Assembly: GCA_963835775.1 (NCBI GenBank)
Contig: CAWIHB010000025.1
Span: forward strand, 186,001 to 250,000
Source of the DNA: Palsa-504 sp963835775
Lineage (GTDB): Bacteria > Actinomycetota > Actinomycetes > Streptosporangiales > Streptosporangiaceae
Direction: 5' to 3'
DNA length: 64,000 bases
Under the pieces are notes generated by a model that was given only the letters and a program-made list of their open reading frames with translations, did not search any database and was not told the DNA's origin. The position numbers were made by a program, and so were the translations under genes. Shown piece after piece: positions 34,233 through 42,615 of the stretch (position 1 is the stretch's first letter; every line of letters begins with the position of its first letter).

Positions 34233-34898
34233 CTACAGAGCGTAGAACAGGAGCCAGAACAGCAGCGCCATCAGGGCCAGGTAGTTCCAGACAGTGGAAA
34301 AGGCGCTCAACGAGGCCTGGAACCGCTGTACCGAGTAGGTCTCAGTGTACGTGGGGGGTTGCTCCACGAACGAGATGGCCGGAATGAACCTGGATCTGGC
34401 CAGCAGGATCTCCAGCCAGACCAGCGCGGCCAGCTGGACGGTGAGGAAGACCGGGTAAAAGCCGGTGAACACACTGGCGAAACCCGAGCTGCCCGGCTTG
34501 AACGGAAGGTCGGTGAGCTGGTAGATCTGGAACGCGACCGCCGCCAGCCCGAGGCCCATCGCGACCAGCCCGTCGATCTGCCACGTGACCTTGTGCCCGG
34601 CTTTTATCCGCTGCAGTCCGAAGTAGTGCACCCCGGCGCTGAGCACCGCCAGCAGCATGATCGTGGTACCGATCCACAGCGACGGGGCCACGAAACCGGA
34701 GCCCTCCCAGCGGCCCGATGAGTTGAGTGAGCGCAGGTAGAAATAGCTGAAGATGAAGCAGCCGAACAGGAACGTCAGCCCGCCGATGGCCAGCCGCGAT
34801 CCGGACCAGGTCGCGTTGAGCGAGGACTCGTGGTAATAGCCCTCGTCCTCGGCTGCGGCCGCGCCCTCCGTCGATGCGGGTGGAACGATGTCAGTCAT
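34233..34898 (-). CDS. ctaE: Cytochrome c oxidase subunit III
   Basis: 221 residues from ATG 34898 with GGAGGG upstream. Five to six helices: GGLTFLFGCFIFSYFYLR, LWIGTTIMLLAVLSAGVHYF, DGLVAMGLGLAAVAFQIYQL, VFTGFYPVFLTVQLAALVWL and the C-terminal STVWNYLALMALLFWLLFYA. The N-terminal helices match the short bacterial subunit III. It stabilises subunit I. It starts three bases after ctaD ends. Confidence 0.85.
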   Translation of the reverse strand: MTDIVPPASTEGAAAAEDEGYYHESSLNATWSGSRLAIGGLTFLFGCFIFSYFYLRSLNSSGRWEGSGFVAPSLWIGTTIMLLAVLSAGVHYFGLQRIKAGHKVTWQIDGLVAMGLGLAAVAFQIYQLTDLPFKPGSSGFASVFTGFYPVFLTVQLAALVWLEILLARSRFIPAISFVEQPPTYTETYSVQRFQASLSAFSTVWNYLALMALLFWLLFYAL

Positions 34899-34901
34899 GG
34901 C

Positions 34902-36872
34902 TTAACCCTCCACCCCCCCGCTGGCTGGCGCGTAGGCACTGCCGATGACGCCGAGCGGCGGGTTCAGCTCGGCCACCGGGAGGGCGCCCTTGATGCCGTA
35001 GTCGTACGGACTGGACAGGATCACCGGGACCCGCTTGAAGTTTTCCGGCGGTGGCGGCGACGACAGCTGCCATTCCAGGCTGCGCGCCCGCCACGGGTTG
35101 CCGACCTCGGGTTCCCGCCAGAACAGCATGGACATGACGAAGTTGATCAGGAAGATGAGGATCGAGCAGCCCAGCAGGAACGCGTTGATCGAGACCCAGT
35201 CGTTGAGCGTCTCCAGGTTCCGCGCATACTCGAACACCCGGCGCGGCATGCCCGCCATACCGAGCGCGAACAAGGGCAGGAAGGTGGAGTTGAAGAAGAT
35301 GAACATGGTCCAGAAGTGGATCTTGCCCAGCGTCTCGTTCAGCTTGATCCCGGTCATCTTCGGCAGCCAGTAGTAGATACCGGCCATGAACGCGAAGATC
35401 AGCCCGCCCATGATCGTGTAGTGGAAGTGCGCCATGACGAAGAACGAACCGTGCTCGGTCACGTCCGCAGGCACGTCCGACAGGAACACACCGCTGATCC
35501 CGCCGATCAGGAAGTTGAAGTAGAACGCCAGTGCGAACAGCATCGGGATGGAGAACCTGATCCTCGCCTTCCAGAACGTCCCCATGCCGACCAGGTAGAT
35601 GAACCCGGTCGGGATGGAGATCAGCTCGGTGGTGAGCATGAACAGCGGCCGCATGTCCGGGTTGATCCCGCTGACGAACAGGTGATGCTGCCAGACAAAG
35701 AACGACAGGATGCCGACCCCGAGCATGCCCGCCGCCGCCACCTTGTAGCCGAACAGCGGCTTGCGGCAGAACACCGAGACGACCTCGGAGATGACGCCGA
35801 AGCCGGGCAAGGCCAGGATGTACACCTCGGGATGGCCGAAGAACCAGAACAGGTCCTCGTACAGGAAGCTGCTGCCGCCGAGCTGGTTGGTGAAGAACGC
35901 GGTCTGGAAGGTCCGGTCGGTGAGCCCCATGTAGCACGCCCCGACCAGCACCGGCACCGCCAGCACCTGCAGGAACGACACGGTGAACATCGACCAGACG
36001 AACATCGGCAGCCGGCTCCAGCGCAAGCCGGGCGCCCGGTAGTTGATGACCGTGACGATCATGTTGAAGCCGGCCAGGATCATCGAGATGCCCATCAGGC
36101 CGAACGCGAAGAAGTAGGCGTCCATACCCTGCGTGGCCTGGGTGGCCAGCGGCTCGTAGCCGGTCCAGCCGGTCGGGAACCCGCCCATCAGCACGGCCGA
36201 CAGCAGGATGACATAGGCGGCCGGGGTCAGCCAGAAGCCGAGCGCCTCCAGCCGCGGGAACGCGACCCGCTTGGAGCCGATCAGCAGCGGCCCGAAGTAC
36301 TGGCCGAACGGACCGAGGATGACCGAAGACATCATCATCATCATCATCGTGCCGTGCTCGCCGACCACCATCAGGTACTGCTCAGGGCCGATGAGGTGGT
36401 ATGAGGGGGACAGCAGTTCGCTCCTGATCGCCATGGCGAACAGGCCGCCGGTCAGGAAGTAGGCAATCATGCCGTACAGGTACTGGATGCCCACGACCTT
36501 GTGGTCGAGGGTGTACCTGAAGTACTTGGCCGCGCCGCGCTCCTCGTGGCCGAGCAGCCGGGCCTCCTCGGGCAGTGGCCGGCCCAGCATCAGCCGGCCC
36601 AGGTCGTTGAACACGCCCAGGCCGGCCAGCCAGCCGATCACGCCAAAGGCGTAGCCGAGCACGATCGCCACGTCGTTGGTGTCGGACAGCGAACTGCGGG
36701 CGTAGTCACCGCCGAGGAAGTTGCCGAGCCAGTGGCCGAGGAAGTAGCCGATCACGGCCCCGATCAGGCCGGTGTGCACGCCCGGGCGCAGCCACCACGG
36801 CCGCCCGGCCCCGGCGACCTCGGGGCCGCGACCCGTGGGCTCCGCACGCTCCGGCTGGATCTCGATGGCCAT
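34902..36872 (-). CDS. ctaD: Cytochrome c oxidase subunit I, divergent A-type
   Basis: 656 residues from ATG 36872 (AAGGGTGACGGG upstream). Haem-copper oxidase core with GEHGTMMMM (low-spin haem His), FWFFGHPEVYILALPGFG (CuB His and the His-Tyr pair, Glu of HPEV), WQHHLF (CuB His-His) and MAHFHYTIMGG (haem ligands), so the active site is complete. An N-terminal extension of about 110 residues carries two extra helices (TGLIGAVIGYFLGHWLGNFL, VAIVLGYAFGVIGWLAGLGV). Aligned from memory with Rhodobacter, the D-channel Asp of GAPDMAFPR is Arg (GSKRVAFPR), its Asn neighbours are changed, and the K-channel Lys of PTGIK is Ile (PTGFI). It is the core of the operon. Confidence 0.92.
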   Translation of the reverse strand: MAIEIQPERAEPTGRGPEVAGAGRPWWLRPGVHTGLIGAVIGYFLGHWLGNFLGGDYARSSLSDTNDVAIVLGYAFGVIGWLAGLGVFNDLGRLMLGRPLPEEARLLGHEERGAAKYFRYTLDHKVVGIQYLYGMIAYFLTGGLFAMAIRSELLSPSYHLIGPEQYLMVVGEHGTMMMMMMSSVILGPFGQYFGPLLIGSKRVAFPRLEALGFWLTPAAYVILLSAVLMGGFPTGWTGYEPLATQATQGMDAYFFAFGLMGISMILAGFNMIVTVINYRAPGLRWSRLPMFVWSMFTVSFLQVLAVPVLVGACYMGLTDRTFQTAFFTNQLGGSSFLYEDLFWFFGHPEVYILALPGFGVISEVVSVFCRKPLFGYKVAAAGMLGVGILSFFVWQHHLFVSGINPDMRPLFMLTTELISIPTGFIYLVGMGTFWKARIRFSIPMLFALAFYFNFLIGGISGVFLSDVPADVTEHGSFFVMAHFHYTIMGGLIFAFMAGIYYWLPKMTGIKLNETLGKIHFWTMFIFFNSTFLPLFALGMAGMPRRVFEYARNLETLNDWVSINAFLLGCSILIFLINFVMSMLFWREPEVGNPWRARSLEWQLSSPPPPENFKRVPVILSSPYDYGIKGALPVAELNPPLGVIGSAYAPASGGVEG

Positions 36873-36938
36873 CCCGTCACCCTTTCACCGACATCGTGGC
36901 GGACCTCGTGTGCGCCGCGGGCCGCGGCCGGTAGCGCG

Positions 36939-37925
36939 TCATGGCGTGACCGGGTTTCCGGGCCCGTAGTAGTAGCCCGCGGCACCGGTGATGCCGTCGA
37001 CGTTGACGATCTGCTGGCCGAGCTGGGGGATTACCGTGGGGTCGTAGGTCAGCGCGTACGGCGGCAGCGCGGCGAGTATCCCGTTCGCCTGCTCCTTGAT
37101 CCTTACGCCGGTCGCCCAGGACTCGAACGCGGACGGGGTGACGACGTCGCCGTTGTTGTACATGGCACCGTGCCAGATGCCGCACAGCTCGTTGCAGCGG
37201 ACGATAAAGGTGCCCGTCTGCTTCGCGGTGGTGTAGGCCACGTTGTCCACGTCCGGGTTGGCGTCGGCCTTCACGCCCAGCGTGTAGGCCCAGAAACTGT
37301 GGATCACGTCCAGCGAGGTCACGTGGAACTCGATCGGGGTGTTCACCGGCAGGTAAAGCTCGGAGCTCTCGAAGCCGCCGAACTGCGGGTACCGGTACGT
37401 CCAGACCCACTGCTGGCCGATCACCTGGACCTGGAGCACGTCGTTCGTGCCGGGTGTCCAGGTCGAGCTCTGGGTTCCGGCCAGCGTCCAGATCGGCGAC
37501 GGGCCCTCCCCGCCGCCGGCGCCGGCCGGCACGACGAGCTCGACCGTGCCGAACACGAACAGCCCGAGCACGATGGCCGAGGTGCCGGCGATCCAGGACA
37601 GCTGGACCTTGGTGTTGCCGTAGATCGGCTCGCCGTCGCTGTCGTCCCCCGGCCTGGCCCGCCAGGTCACGATCGCGTAGATGAAGTAGAGCAGGACGAA
37701 GATGATGACCGGCGCGGCGCTTACCGCCAGCACCGCGATGTCGAACTGCTGGCTCCGGGCGGAGTCGGACATGCGGCCCGGCGGCATGTGCGGGTACCAG
37801 ACGAACCAGATGACGAGGCCGGCGGCCAGCGCCAGGACAAGCCAGATCCAGAACAGGCGCCAGCCGTGCCGTGGTTCGGGCGGCGCGTTCCCGCCGGCCG
37901 GTGCTGCCATCTCCGCCGAGCTCAT
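36939..37925 (-). CDS. ctaC: Cytochrome c oxidase subunit II with intact CuA site
   Basis: 328 residues from ATG 37925, an ATGA overlap with the cupredoxin gene. Two N-terminal helices (FWIWLVLALAAGLVIWFVW and IAVLAVSAAPVIIFVLLYFI), the electron-entry motif GQQWVWTYRYP, then the cupredoxin domain with DVIHSFWAY and CNELCGIWHGAM (CxxxCxxxHxxM), the full CuA ligand set. A lower C-terminal segment follows. It accepts electrons from cytochrome c or another donor and passes them to subunit I. No cytochrome c gene is in the window. Confidence 0.93.
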   Translation of the reverse strand: MSSAEMAAPAGGNAPPEPRHGWRLFWIWLVLALAAGLVIWFVWYPHMPPGRMSDSARSQQFDIAVLAVSAAPVIIFVLLYFIYAIVTWRARPGDDSDGEPIYGNTKVQLSWIAGTSAIVLGLFVFGTVELVVPAGAGGGEGPSPIWTLAGTQSSTWTPGTNDVLQVQVIGQQWVWTYRYPQFGGFESSELYLPVNTPIEFHVTSLDVIHSFWAYTLGVKADANPDVDNVAYTTAKQTGTFIVRCNELCGIWHGAMYNNGDVVTPSAFESWATGVRIKEQANGILAALPPYALTYDPTVIPQLGQQIVNVDGITGAAGYYYGPGNPVTP

Positions 37926-38650
37926 GAGGACACCACGTCCATCTCACCCATCATGTAGCCGATGGTCTGCATGGGACCGCTGTTGCCGTCGAGGTAACCG
38001 CCGCCGCACGGGATCAGGCACTGCCATCTGTAGGTGCCAGTCTGACTGGGGGACATGAAGCTGAACGTCTCCAGCGAGTAAGGGTTGCCGCTCGGGGTGC
38101 AGGGCGAGGAGCTGCACAGGTTGTTCGCCGACAGCGCCGCGTTCGGCGAGGCGACCGGGACGAACAGGCCTAGATCCGGGATCGCGAACGAGTGCCCGAC
38201 GTTGCAGTTTGACCAGGAGTTGATGTTCGACGTCGTTTGGTTGCTCAGGTACTCCTTGCCGTGCTGGTCGAACTGGGAGACGGTCACGGTGCCGCCGATC
38301 GTGCCCAGCACCTGGCTGAAGTAGTTGTTCCGCAGCGGCGTGCAGCCGTCGTAGCCGTAGATGGTCACGTTGACCTTCATGTTGGCCGGCACCGAGAACA
38401 GCGTCGTGTGCAGCCACTGCTTGCTCACCGGATCCTGGGTGTAATAGGACACCCAGTCCGGCCTGGTGGCGCTGTCGTTCTGCGGGTCTTCCTGGAGCAC
38501 CACGTTGACCTGGCCGCCGGACGCCGTGTAGTGCACGATCGGCAGCTGGGTGGTGGCCGAGCCGATGTAATACACGCCGACGAATATCCCCAGCCCCACC
38601 ACGATGAGGAAGGCTGCGGCCAGAGCCGCCGCCCGGGCCGCCACGGACAC
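37922..38650 (-). CDS. Membrane-anchored cupredoxin-like oxidase subunit
   Basis: 242 residues from GTG 38650 (VSVAARAAALAAAFLIVVGL), with AGGTGG upstream; an upstream GTG at 38680 adds 10 residues. One helix, then a cupredoxin-like domain with possible copper ligands GHSFAIPD (His) and WQCLIPCGGGYLDGNSGPM (Cys-x3-Cys and Met). Compared with CuA, the His between the second Cys and Met is missing, so the copper centre would differ. It is the first gene of the oxidase operon and overlaps ctaC by four bases. It is probably an extra electron-entry or assembly subunit. Confidence 0.78.
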   Translation of the reverse strand: MSVAARAAALAAAFLIVVGLGIFVGVYYIGSATTQLPIVHYTASGGQVNVVLQEDPQNDSATRPDWVSYYTQDPVSKQWLHTTLFSVPANMKVNVTIYGYDGCTPLRNNYFSQVLGTIGGTVTVSQFDQHGKEYLSNQTTSNINSWSNCNVGHSFAIPDLGLFVPVASPNAALSANNLCSSSPCTPSGNPYSLETFSFMSPSQTGTYRWQCLIPCGGGYLDGNSGPMQTIGYMMGEMDVVSS

Positions 38651-38765
38651 CGGATCACCACCTCGCTTCGATCTGCCCACAAGGACACATCCGGCCGTGC
38701 GGCAAATCTCGCTGCGCAGACCGGTACCTCTTGGGGTCGATCATCGTGTCGCCCGGCATCCCACG

Positions 38766-38800
38766 GCAACATCTGGTGTTGCGGATGACGAAATTGTCAT
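38766..38800. promoter_or_regulatory. Two adjacent palindromes upstream of the oxidase operon
   Basis: GCAACA-TCTGG-TGTTGC (38766-38782) and ATGAC-GAAATT-GTCAT (38785-38800) are perfect inverted repeats two bases apart. They lie 116-150 nt upstream of the cupredoxin start, within the 391-bp divergent gap. A 12-bp palindrome CCCTGATCAGGG follows at 38832-38843. Confidence 0.6.
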
Positions 38801-38888
38801 GTGCGGCCGGCGGCCCGTACGCCTGTTTGTCCCCCTGATCAGGGAGGATGACCGGGCTTTAGCTGCCGGTCAGCGTAGAGCCGGCCGA

Positions 38889-38902
38889 CACAATCGTTTG
38901 TG
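38889..38902. promoter_or_regulatory. Inverted repeat CACAA-TCGT-TTGTG
   Basis: A perfect 5-bp inverted repeat. Its CACAATCG(A/T)TTG core recurs upstream of ctaG and the response regulator (40537-40549). It lies in the same 391-bp divergent region; I see no gene in that region. Confidence 0.5.
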
Positions 38903-39041
38903 GCCCGCCGCGCCCGCTGCGCAGCGATACAGCGTCCCGGGCGCCGGGTATCCGCGCCCGGCTCAGGGACCTTATGATGGCGGCGGACCGGCCGCCCGCC
39001 AGCACGACACCGCGTGGCCTGCCCGTTCCAGGAGGAGCCCG

Positions 39042-39662
39042 ATGACGGCAGGACCCACCGGCGGCATATCCACGCGACGCTCGGGATGGCCGGTGCTGCG
39101 CACCCCCCGGTGGATGCTCGCGGGCGGTGCGGTGCTGGTGGCTGGGCTGACGCTGGCCGCGCTTCCGCATCACCCGTCTACCTCAGAGCGCGTAACCGAC
39201 CTGCGGGGAGTGGTGCAGACGATGACCGCCGGCATCGAGTCATGCGCTGGCGGCGTCAGCGAGTCGCTCACCGCGCTGCAGGAGATCCAGTCCGGGGCCA
39301 GCCACGACACCAAGACCGCGGTCAGCATCGCCGCCACCGGAGCGGCGAACTGCTCCCCGGCCAACAGCATGCCCATGGACGACCTCGTGCAGTACCAGCC
39401 GCCCGAGTCGCTGGCCTCCTTCCACCTGGACCAGACCGTGAACGATCTCGTTACCTGGGGGTTCCCGGACGCCCAGCGGGTGCAGATCGACGTCGCCACG
39501 GTGCTGACCGCCCGCACGCCGTCAGCGGTCAGCGCGGCCACCGCTCAGCTGCATCGTGACCAGCGCGTGCTGGACGCCGAGCGCGCCACCATCGACGCCA
39601 TGATCAACGTGGCCAGCAAATCGCTGTCCGCCGGCGTGGCGCCGCCCACGCTGCCCAGCTGA
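39042..39662 (+). CDS. Uncharacterised membrane-anchored helical protein
   Basis: 206 residues from ATG 39042 with GGAGGAG upstream. One N-terminal helix (WMLAGGAVLVAGLTLAAL), then an extracytosolic, probably helical domain with two cysteines (ESCAGGVSE and AANCSPANS). No family recognised. The C-terminal portion (LDAERATIDAMINVASKSLS to PPTLPS) has a truncated copy at 43301-43420. Its place between the oxidase operon and ctaG suggests a respiratory or envelope role, unproven. Confidence 0.65.
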   Translation: MTAGPTGGISTRRSGWPVLRTPRWMLAGGAVLVAGLTLAALPHHPSTSERVTDLRGVVQTMTAGIESCAGGVSESLTALQEIQSGASHDTKTAVSIAATGAANCSPANSMPMDDLVQYQPPESLASFHLDQTVNDLVTWGFPDAQRVQIDVATVLTARTPSAVSAATAQLHRDQRVLDAERATIDAMINVASKSLSAGVAPPTLPS

Positions 39663-39667
39663 GCCGC

Positions 39668-40489
39668 TCACCGGGCCGAGGCGCGGCGGCGGCCGCGCGC
39701 GGGGCGTTCCCACCCCCTGACGGCGGGAGGCGGCACGTCACCGCGGACTTCACCGGCGGGTCCGGAACCTTCTTTCAGCCAGGTGAGCACGGCGGTGAAC
39801 ACGACGGGGAGGAAGGAGACGGCGGCCGCCAGCCACAGCACGAAGGCGGTGATCTCCTGGTCGTCGACCGGCAGCAGGTGGCTGCCGCCGCGGTCGTAGG
39901 CATGCACCACGGAATGGCTCGCGAACCCCAGGATGTAGGCGATCACCCAGATGGACCACATGACCAGCACCGCGACGCAGGCGCGCTGGGGACGCGGGAG
40001 GCGCGGCGGCAGCGGCGGCGAGTGAATCAGTTCCAGCCAGAGCCCGATGCCCGCGGCGCACAGCGTCGCGGCCTCCGGCACGGCCAGGACTGGATAACGG
40101 GCCAGCCCGTCGAGAACCGGTGGCAGCCACCAGACCAGGCAGATCACCACCCAGGCGATCGGGTAGCCCAGGGCGGCTACGAACGGCGGCCGGCGCCACC
40201 CGGCCTCCGCCCGCCGCACAAGGCGGTCCGCGCCGCGGTCCGCGCCGCGGTCCGGGCCGCGGTTAGCGCCGCGCGGAAACAGGCGCCAGGGCGCTCCGTA
40301 CACGACAAGTACCGGGGCGGCCAGGGCGAATACACAGAACCGGACTGCCTCGACGAACAGGTACCGCCGTGCGAGCACCTCCAGCGGCGGTACCAAGCTG
40401 GCGGCGACGAGCGCGACCGCAGCCACCGCGAGCCAGCGCCGCGGGCGGTACGGCGCCGCCGCCAGGTGACCGATCTGTCTCGCGTCCAC
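39668..40489 (-). CDS. ctaG: Cytochrome c oxidase assembly protein, CtaG (caa3) family
   Basis: 273 residues from GTG 40489 (VDARQIGHLAAAPYRPRRW). Multispanning (seven or so helices): WLAVAAVALVAASLVPPLEV, VRFCVFALAAPVLVVYGAPW, AWVVICLVWWLPPVLDGLAR and others. YLFVEAVRF, LELIHSPPLPPR, HAYDRGGSHLLPVDDQEITA and the final VLTWLKEGS resemble the Caa3_CtaG family, which helps deliver copper to the oxidase. A 12-bp repeat (40223-40273) encodes GADR repeats in a loop. It ends five bases from the stop of the convergent gene at 39042-39662. Confidence 0.82.
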   Translation of the reverse strand: MDARQIGHLAAAPYRPRRWLAVAAVALVAASLVPPLEVLARRYLFVEAVRFCVFALAAPVLVVYGAPWRLFPRGANRGPDRGADRGADRLVRRAEAGWRRPPFVAALGYPIAWVVICLVWWLPPVLDGLARYPVLAVPEAATLCAAGIGLWLELIHSPPLPPRLPRPQRACVAVLVMWSIWVIAYILGFASHSVVHAYDRGGSHLLPVDDQEITAFVLWLAAAVSFLPVVFTAVLTWLKEGSGPAGEVRGDVPPPAVRGWERPARGRRRASAR

Positions 40490-40536
40490 GAGACGAAACC
40501 TAACGCGGTGCCGGGCCGGACACCAGGGCAAGAATT

Positions 40537-40549
40537 GCAATCGATTGTG
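40537..40549. promoter_or_regulatory. CACAATCGATTG-type motif
   Basis: On the minus strand the bases read CACAATCGATTGC, sharing CACAATCG with the palindrome at 38889-38902; CAATCGATTG is itself a perfect palindrome. It lies 48 nt upstream of the ctaG start and about 170 nt upstream of the response regulator. Confidence 0.45.
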
Positions 40550-40718
40550 TGACAGGGCCGTAACGGATGAGCCCCACTGCGGGGCTGTGGCTTGACCTCC
40601 GCGAAGGTCGCGGGCACGATCGCAGCTGGAGGGGATACGCGAGCTGCACAGGTTCAGATCCGGCTAGGAGAGTCGAGCCGCCGGAGTTGGCACGTCGAGA
40701 ACCGAGGTGGCGGACACT

Positions 40719-41453
40719 ATGTTGCCCCATATGGCGGCACGGGCCCCGGTGGGCTATGAGCCGCGCCCAGCCGCCCAGCGGATCCTCGTGGTCGACGACG
40801 AACCCAATATCCGTTCGTTCGTCAGCAGGGCGCTGGTGGCCGCCGGGTACCTGACCGACTTCGCGAGCACCGGCACCCAGGGTCTGCAGCAGGCGCTGGA
40901 AGGTCACTACGACCTGATCATCCTGGATCTGGTCATGCCCGACATGACGGGCCGCGACGTCCTGGATCGGCTGCTGTGCGACCGGCCGGAGCAGACGATC
41001 ATGGTGCTGTCCTGCCTGGCTGACGTGGCGACCAAGGTCGACTGCCTGGAGCGGGGGGCCCAGGACTACCTGACCAAGCCATTCTCACTGGCCGAGCTCT
41101 TGGCCCGGGTGCGGGTCAGGCTGCGCGCGGATGCGCATCCGCGCGACGATCCCCGGGCGGGCGAGGTGATCCGGACCGCCGAGCTCACCCTGGACGTGGG
41201 CCGGCTGGTCGCGGACATCGGCGAGGGCCCGGTACCGCTGACGCGGCTGGAGTTCCTGCTGCTGCGGGAGCTGGCCGAACATGCCGGGAAGTCCGTCACC
41301 AAGGGCGAGCTGCTGGCCAGCGTGTGGGGATACGACTTCGACCCCGGCTCTAACATCGTCGACGTGTGTGTGCGGCGGTTGCGGTCGAAGCTCGGCTTCG
41401 ACCTGATCAAGACGGTGCGCGGGGAGGGCTACCAGCTTGCCGACGGCTTATGA
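40719..41453 (+). CDS. OmpR/PhoB-type response regulator
   Basis: 244 residues from ATG 40719 with GAGGTGG upstream. Receiver: VVDDEPN acidic pair, phospho-Asp in LIILDLVMPDMTG, Lys in DYLTKPFSL. Winged helix: VPLTRLEFLLLRELAEHAGK and TVRGEGYQLADGL. It is followed by its kinase, whose TTG start lies inside its last codons. Divergent from ctaG; may control respiratory genes near it. Confidence 0.91.
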   Translation: MLPHMAARAPVGYEPRPAAQRILVVDDEPNIRSFVSRALVAAGYLTDFASTGTQGLQQALEGHYDLIILDLVMPDMTGRDVLDRLLCDRPEQTIMVLSCLADVATKVDCLERGAQDYLTKPFSLAELLARVRVRLRADAHPRDDPRAGEVIRTAELTLDVGRLVADIGEGPVPLTRLEFLLLRELAEHAGKSVTKGELLASVWGYDFDPGSNIVDVCVRRLRSKLGFDLIKTVRGEGYQLADGL

Positions 41454-42615
41454 CGCCGCGGCGGGCCAGCTGTCCAGGCTCGGCCGGTCGGTGATCAGGC
41501 TGCGCTGGCCGTACCGGCCGGGCCTGCTCGACGCCGGCTGGGCGGTCTTCTCGACCGTCAGCCTGACCGCTATCTTCGCCTTCCCGCACTGGGAAACCAT
41601 CCCCTTCCACCTGATCTGGATCAGCTTCACGCTGCTGTACGGATTCCGCATCTGGACCGTCCAGCCCACGCTGTGGGTCCTGGCCGCGGTCATGGTGGCG
41701 ACCGCGGCCGGTATCGGCCTGGACGTGGACCGCGGCGCCGAGCCGATCGCCGAGCTGACGGAGGTGCCGCTGATGGCGGCCATGTTCGGCGCGATGGTCT
41801 GGCACGCCCGGCGCAAGATCGCCGCGGAGCAGGAATCGCACCGGGTGGGCGAAGAGAACGCCAGGCTGCTGGCCACCCAGCGACGGTTCCTGCAGGACGC
41901 CTCGCACCAGCTCCGCACGCCGATCACCATCGCGCTGGGCCACGCCGAGCTGCTGGCCGACGGCCTGACCGGCCGTCAGGAGGGACACGACATCCAGGTG
42001 GTGCTGGGCGAGCTGAACCGGCTGCGCCGGATCGCCGAGCGGCTGCTGGTCATCGCGGCCGCCGAAGGCCCGGAGTTCCTGCACCTGGAGCCGGTCGCGC
42101 TGGACAGCTTCACCATGGAGATCCTGCGCCGGTGGCGTCCGACCGCCGACCGGTGCTGGCAGCTGGGCCGCCTGGACCAGGCCACGGTGCAGGCCGACCG
42201 GGAGCGGCTCGGCCTGGCCGTCGACGCGCTGCTGGAGAACGCCGTCCGGCACACCGGGACCGGTGATGTCATAAAGTTGTCGGTCATGGCGGGCGGATAC
42301 GGCAGGCCCGTCCGCGTTGTGGTCGCGGACGCCGGGCAGGGCATCCCGCCCGAGCTGCTGCGGCACATCTTCGACCGGTTCCGCAGCGGGGACAGCGGGC
42401 ACCCGCGCGGCACCGGCCTGGGCCTGGCCCTGGTCCGCGCGGTGGCCCGGGCCCACGGCGGTGACGTCGTGGTCCGCAGCCGCCTGAACCACGGCAGCGA
42501 CTTCGAGCTGCGGCTGCCCGCGCCCACCGAGCCGTCGGCCGCGCCCGGGGCTGGGCTGGTGGCCGGACCCGCGGGCGCCGACGCGGCCGGTGACAAGCTG
42601 GTGAGGAAGCCATGA
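41437..42615 (+). CDS. Sensor histidine kinase
   Basis: 392 residues from TTG 41437 (GGAGGGCT upstream), overlapping the regulator by 17 bases. Three to four N-terminal helices (FSTVSLTAIFAFPHW, LIWISFTLLYGFRIW, TLWVLAAVMVATAAGIGL) with short loops, so it likely senses a membrane or intramembrane cue. HisKA with phospho-His in FLQDASHQLRTPITIALGHA, N box LLENAVRHTG, G boxes ADAGQGIP and GTGLGLALV. Translationally coupled to the thioredoxin-like gene by ATGA. Confidence 0.88.
   Translation: MPTAYDAAAGQLSRLGRSVIRLRWPYRPGLLDAGWAVFSTVSLTAIFAFPHWETIPFHLIWISFTLLYGFRIWTVQPTLWVLAAVMVATAAGIGLDVDRGAEPIAELTEVPLMAAMFGAMVWHARRKIAAEQESHRVGEENARLLATQRRFLQDASHQLRTPITIALGHAELLADGLTGRQEGHDIQVVLGELNRLRRIAERLLVIAAAEGPEFLHLEPVALDSFTMEILRRWRPTADRCWQLGRLDQATVQADRERLGLAVDALLENAVRHTGTGDVIKLSVMAGGYGRPVRVVVADAGQGIPPELLRHIFDRFRSGDSGHPRGTGLGLALVRAVARAHGGDVVVRSRLNHGSDFELRLPAPTEPSAAPGAGLVAGPAGADAAGDKLVRKP

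Noticed and set aside
36330..36360. Run of six Met codons in CtaD as a possible sequencing slip
   Set aside because: The frame is intact on both sides and the run sits in a membrane helix after the haem-ligand His.
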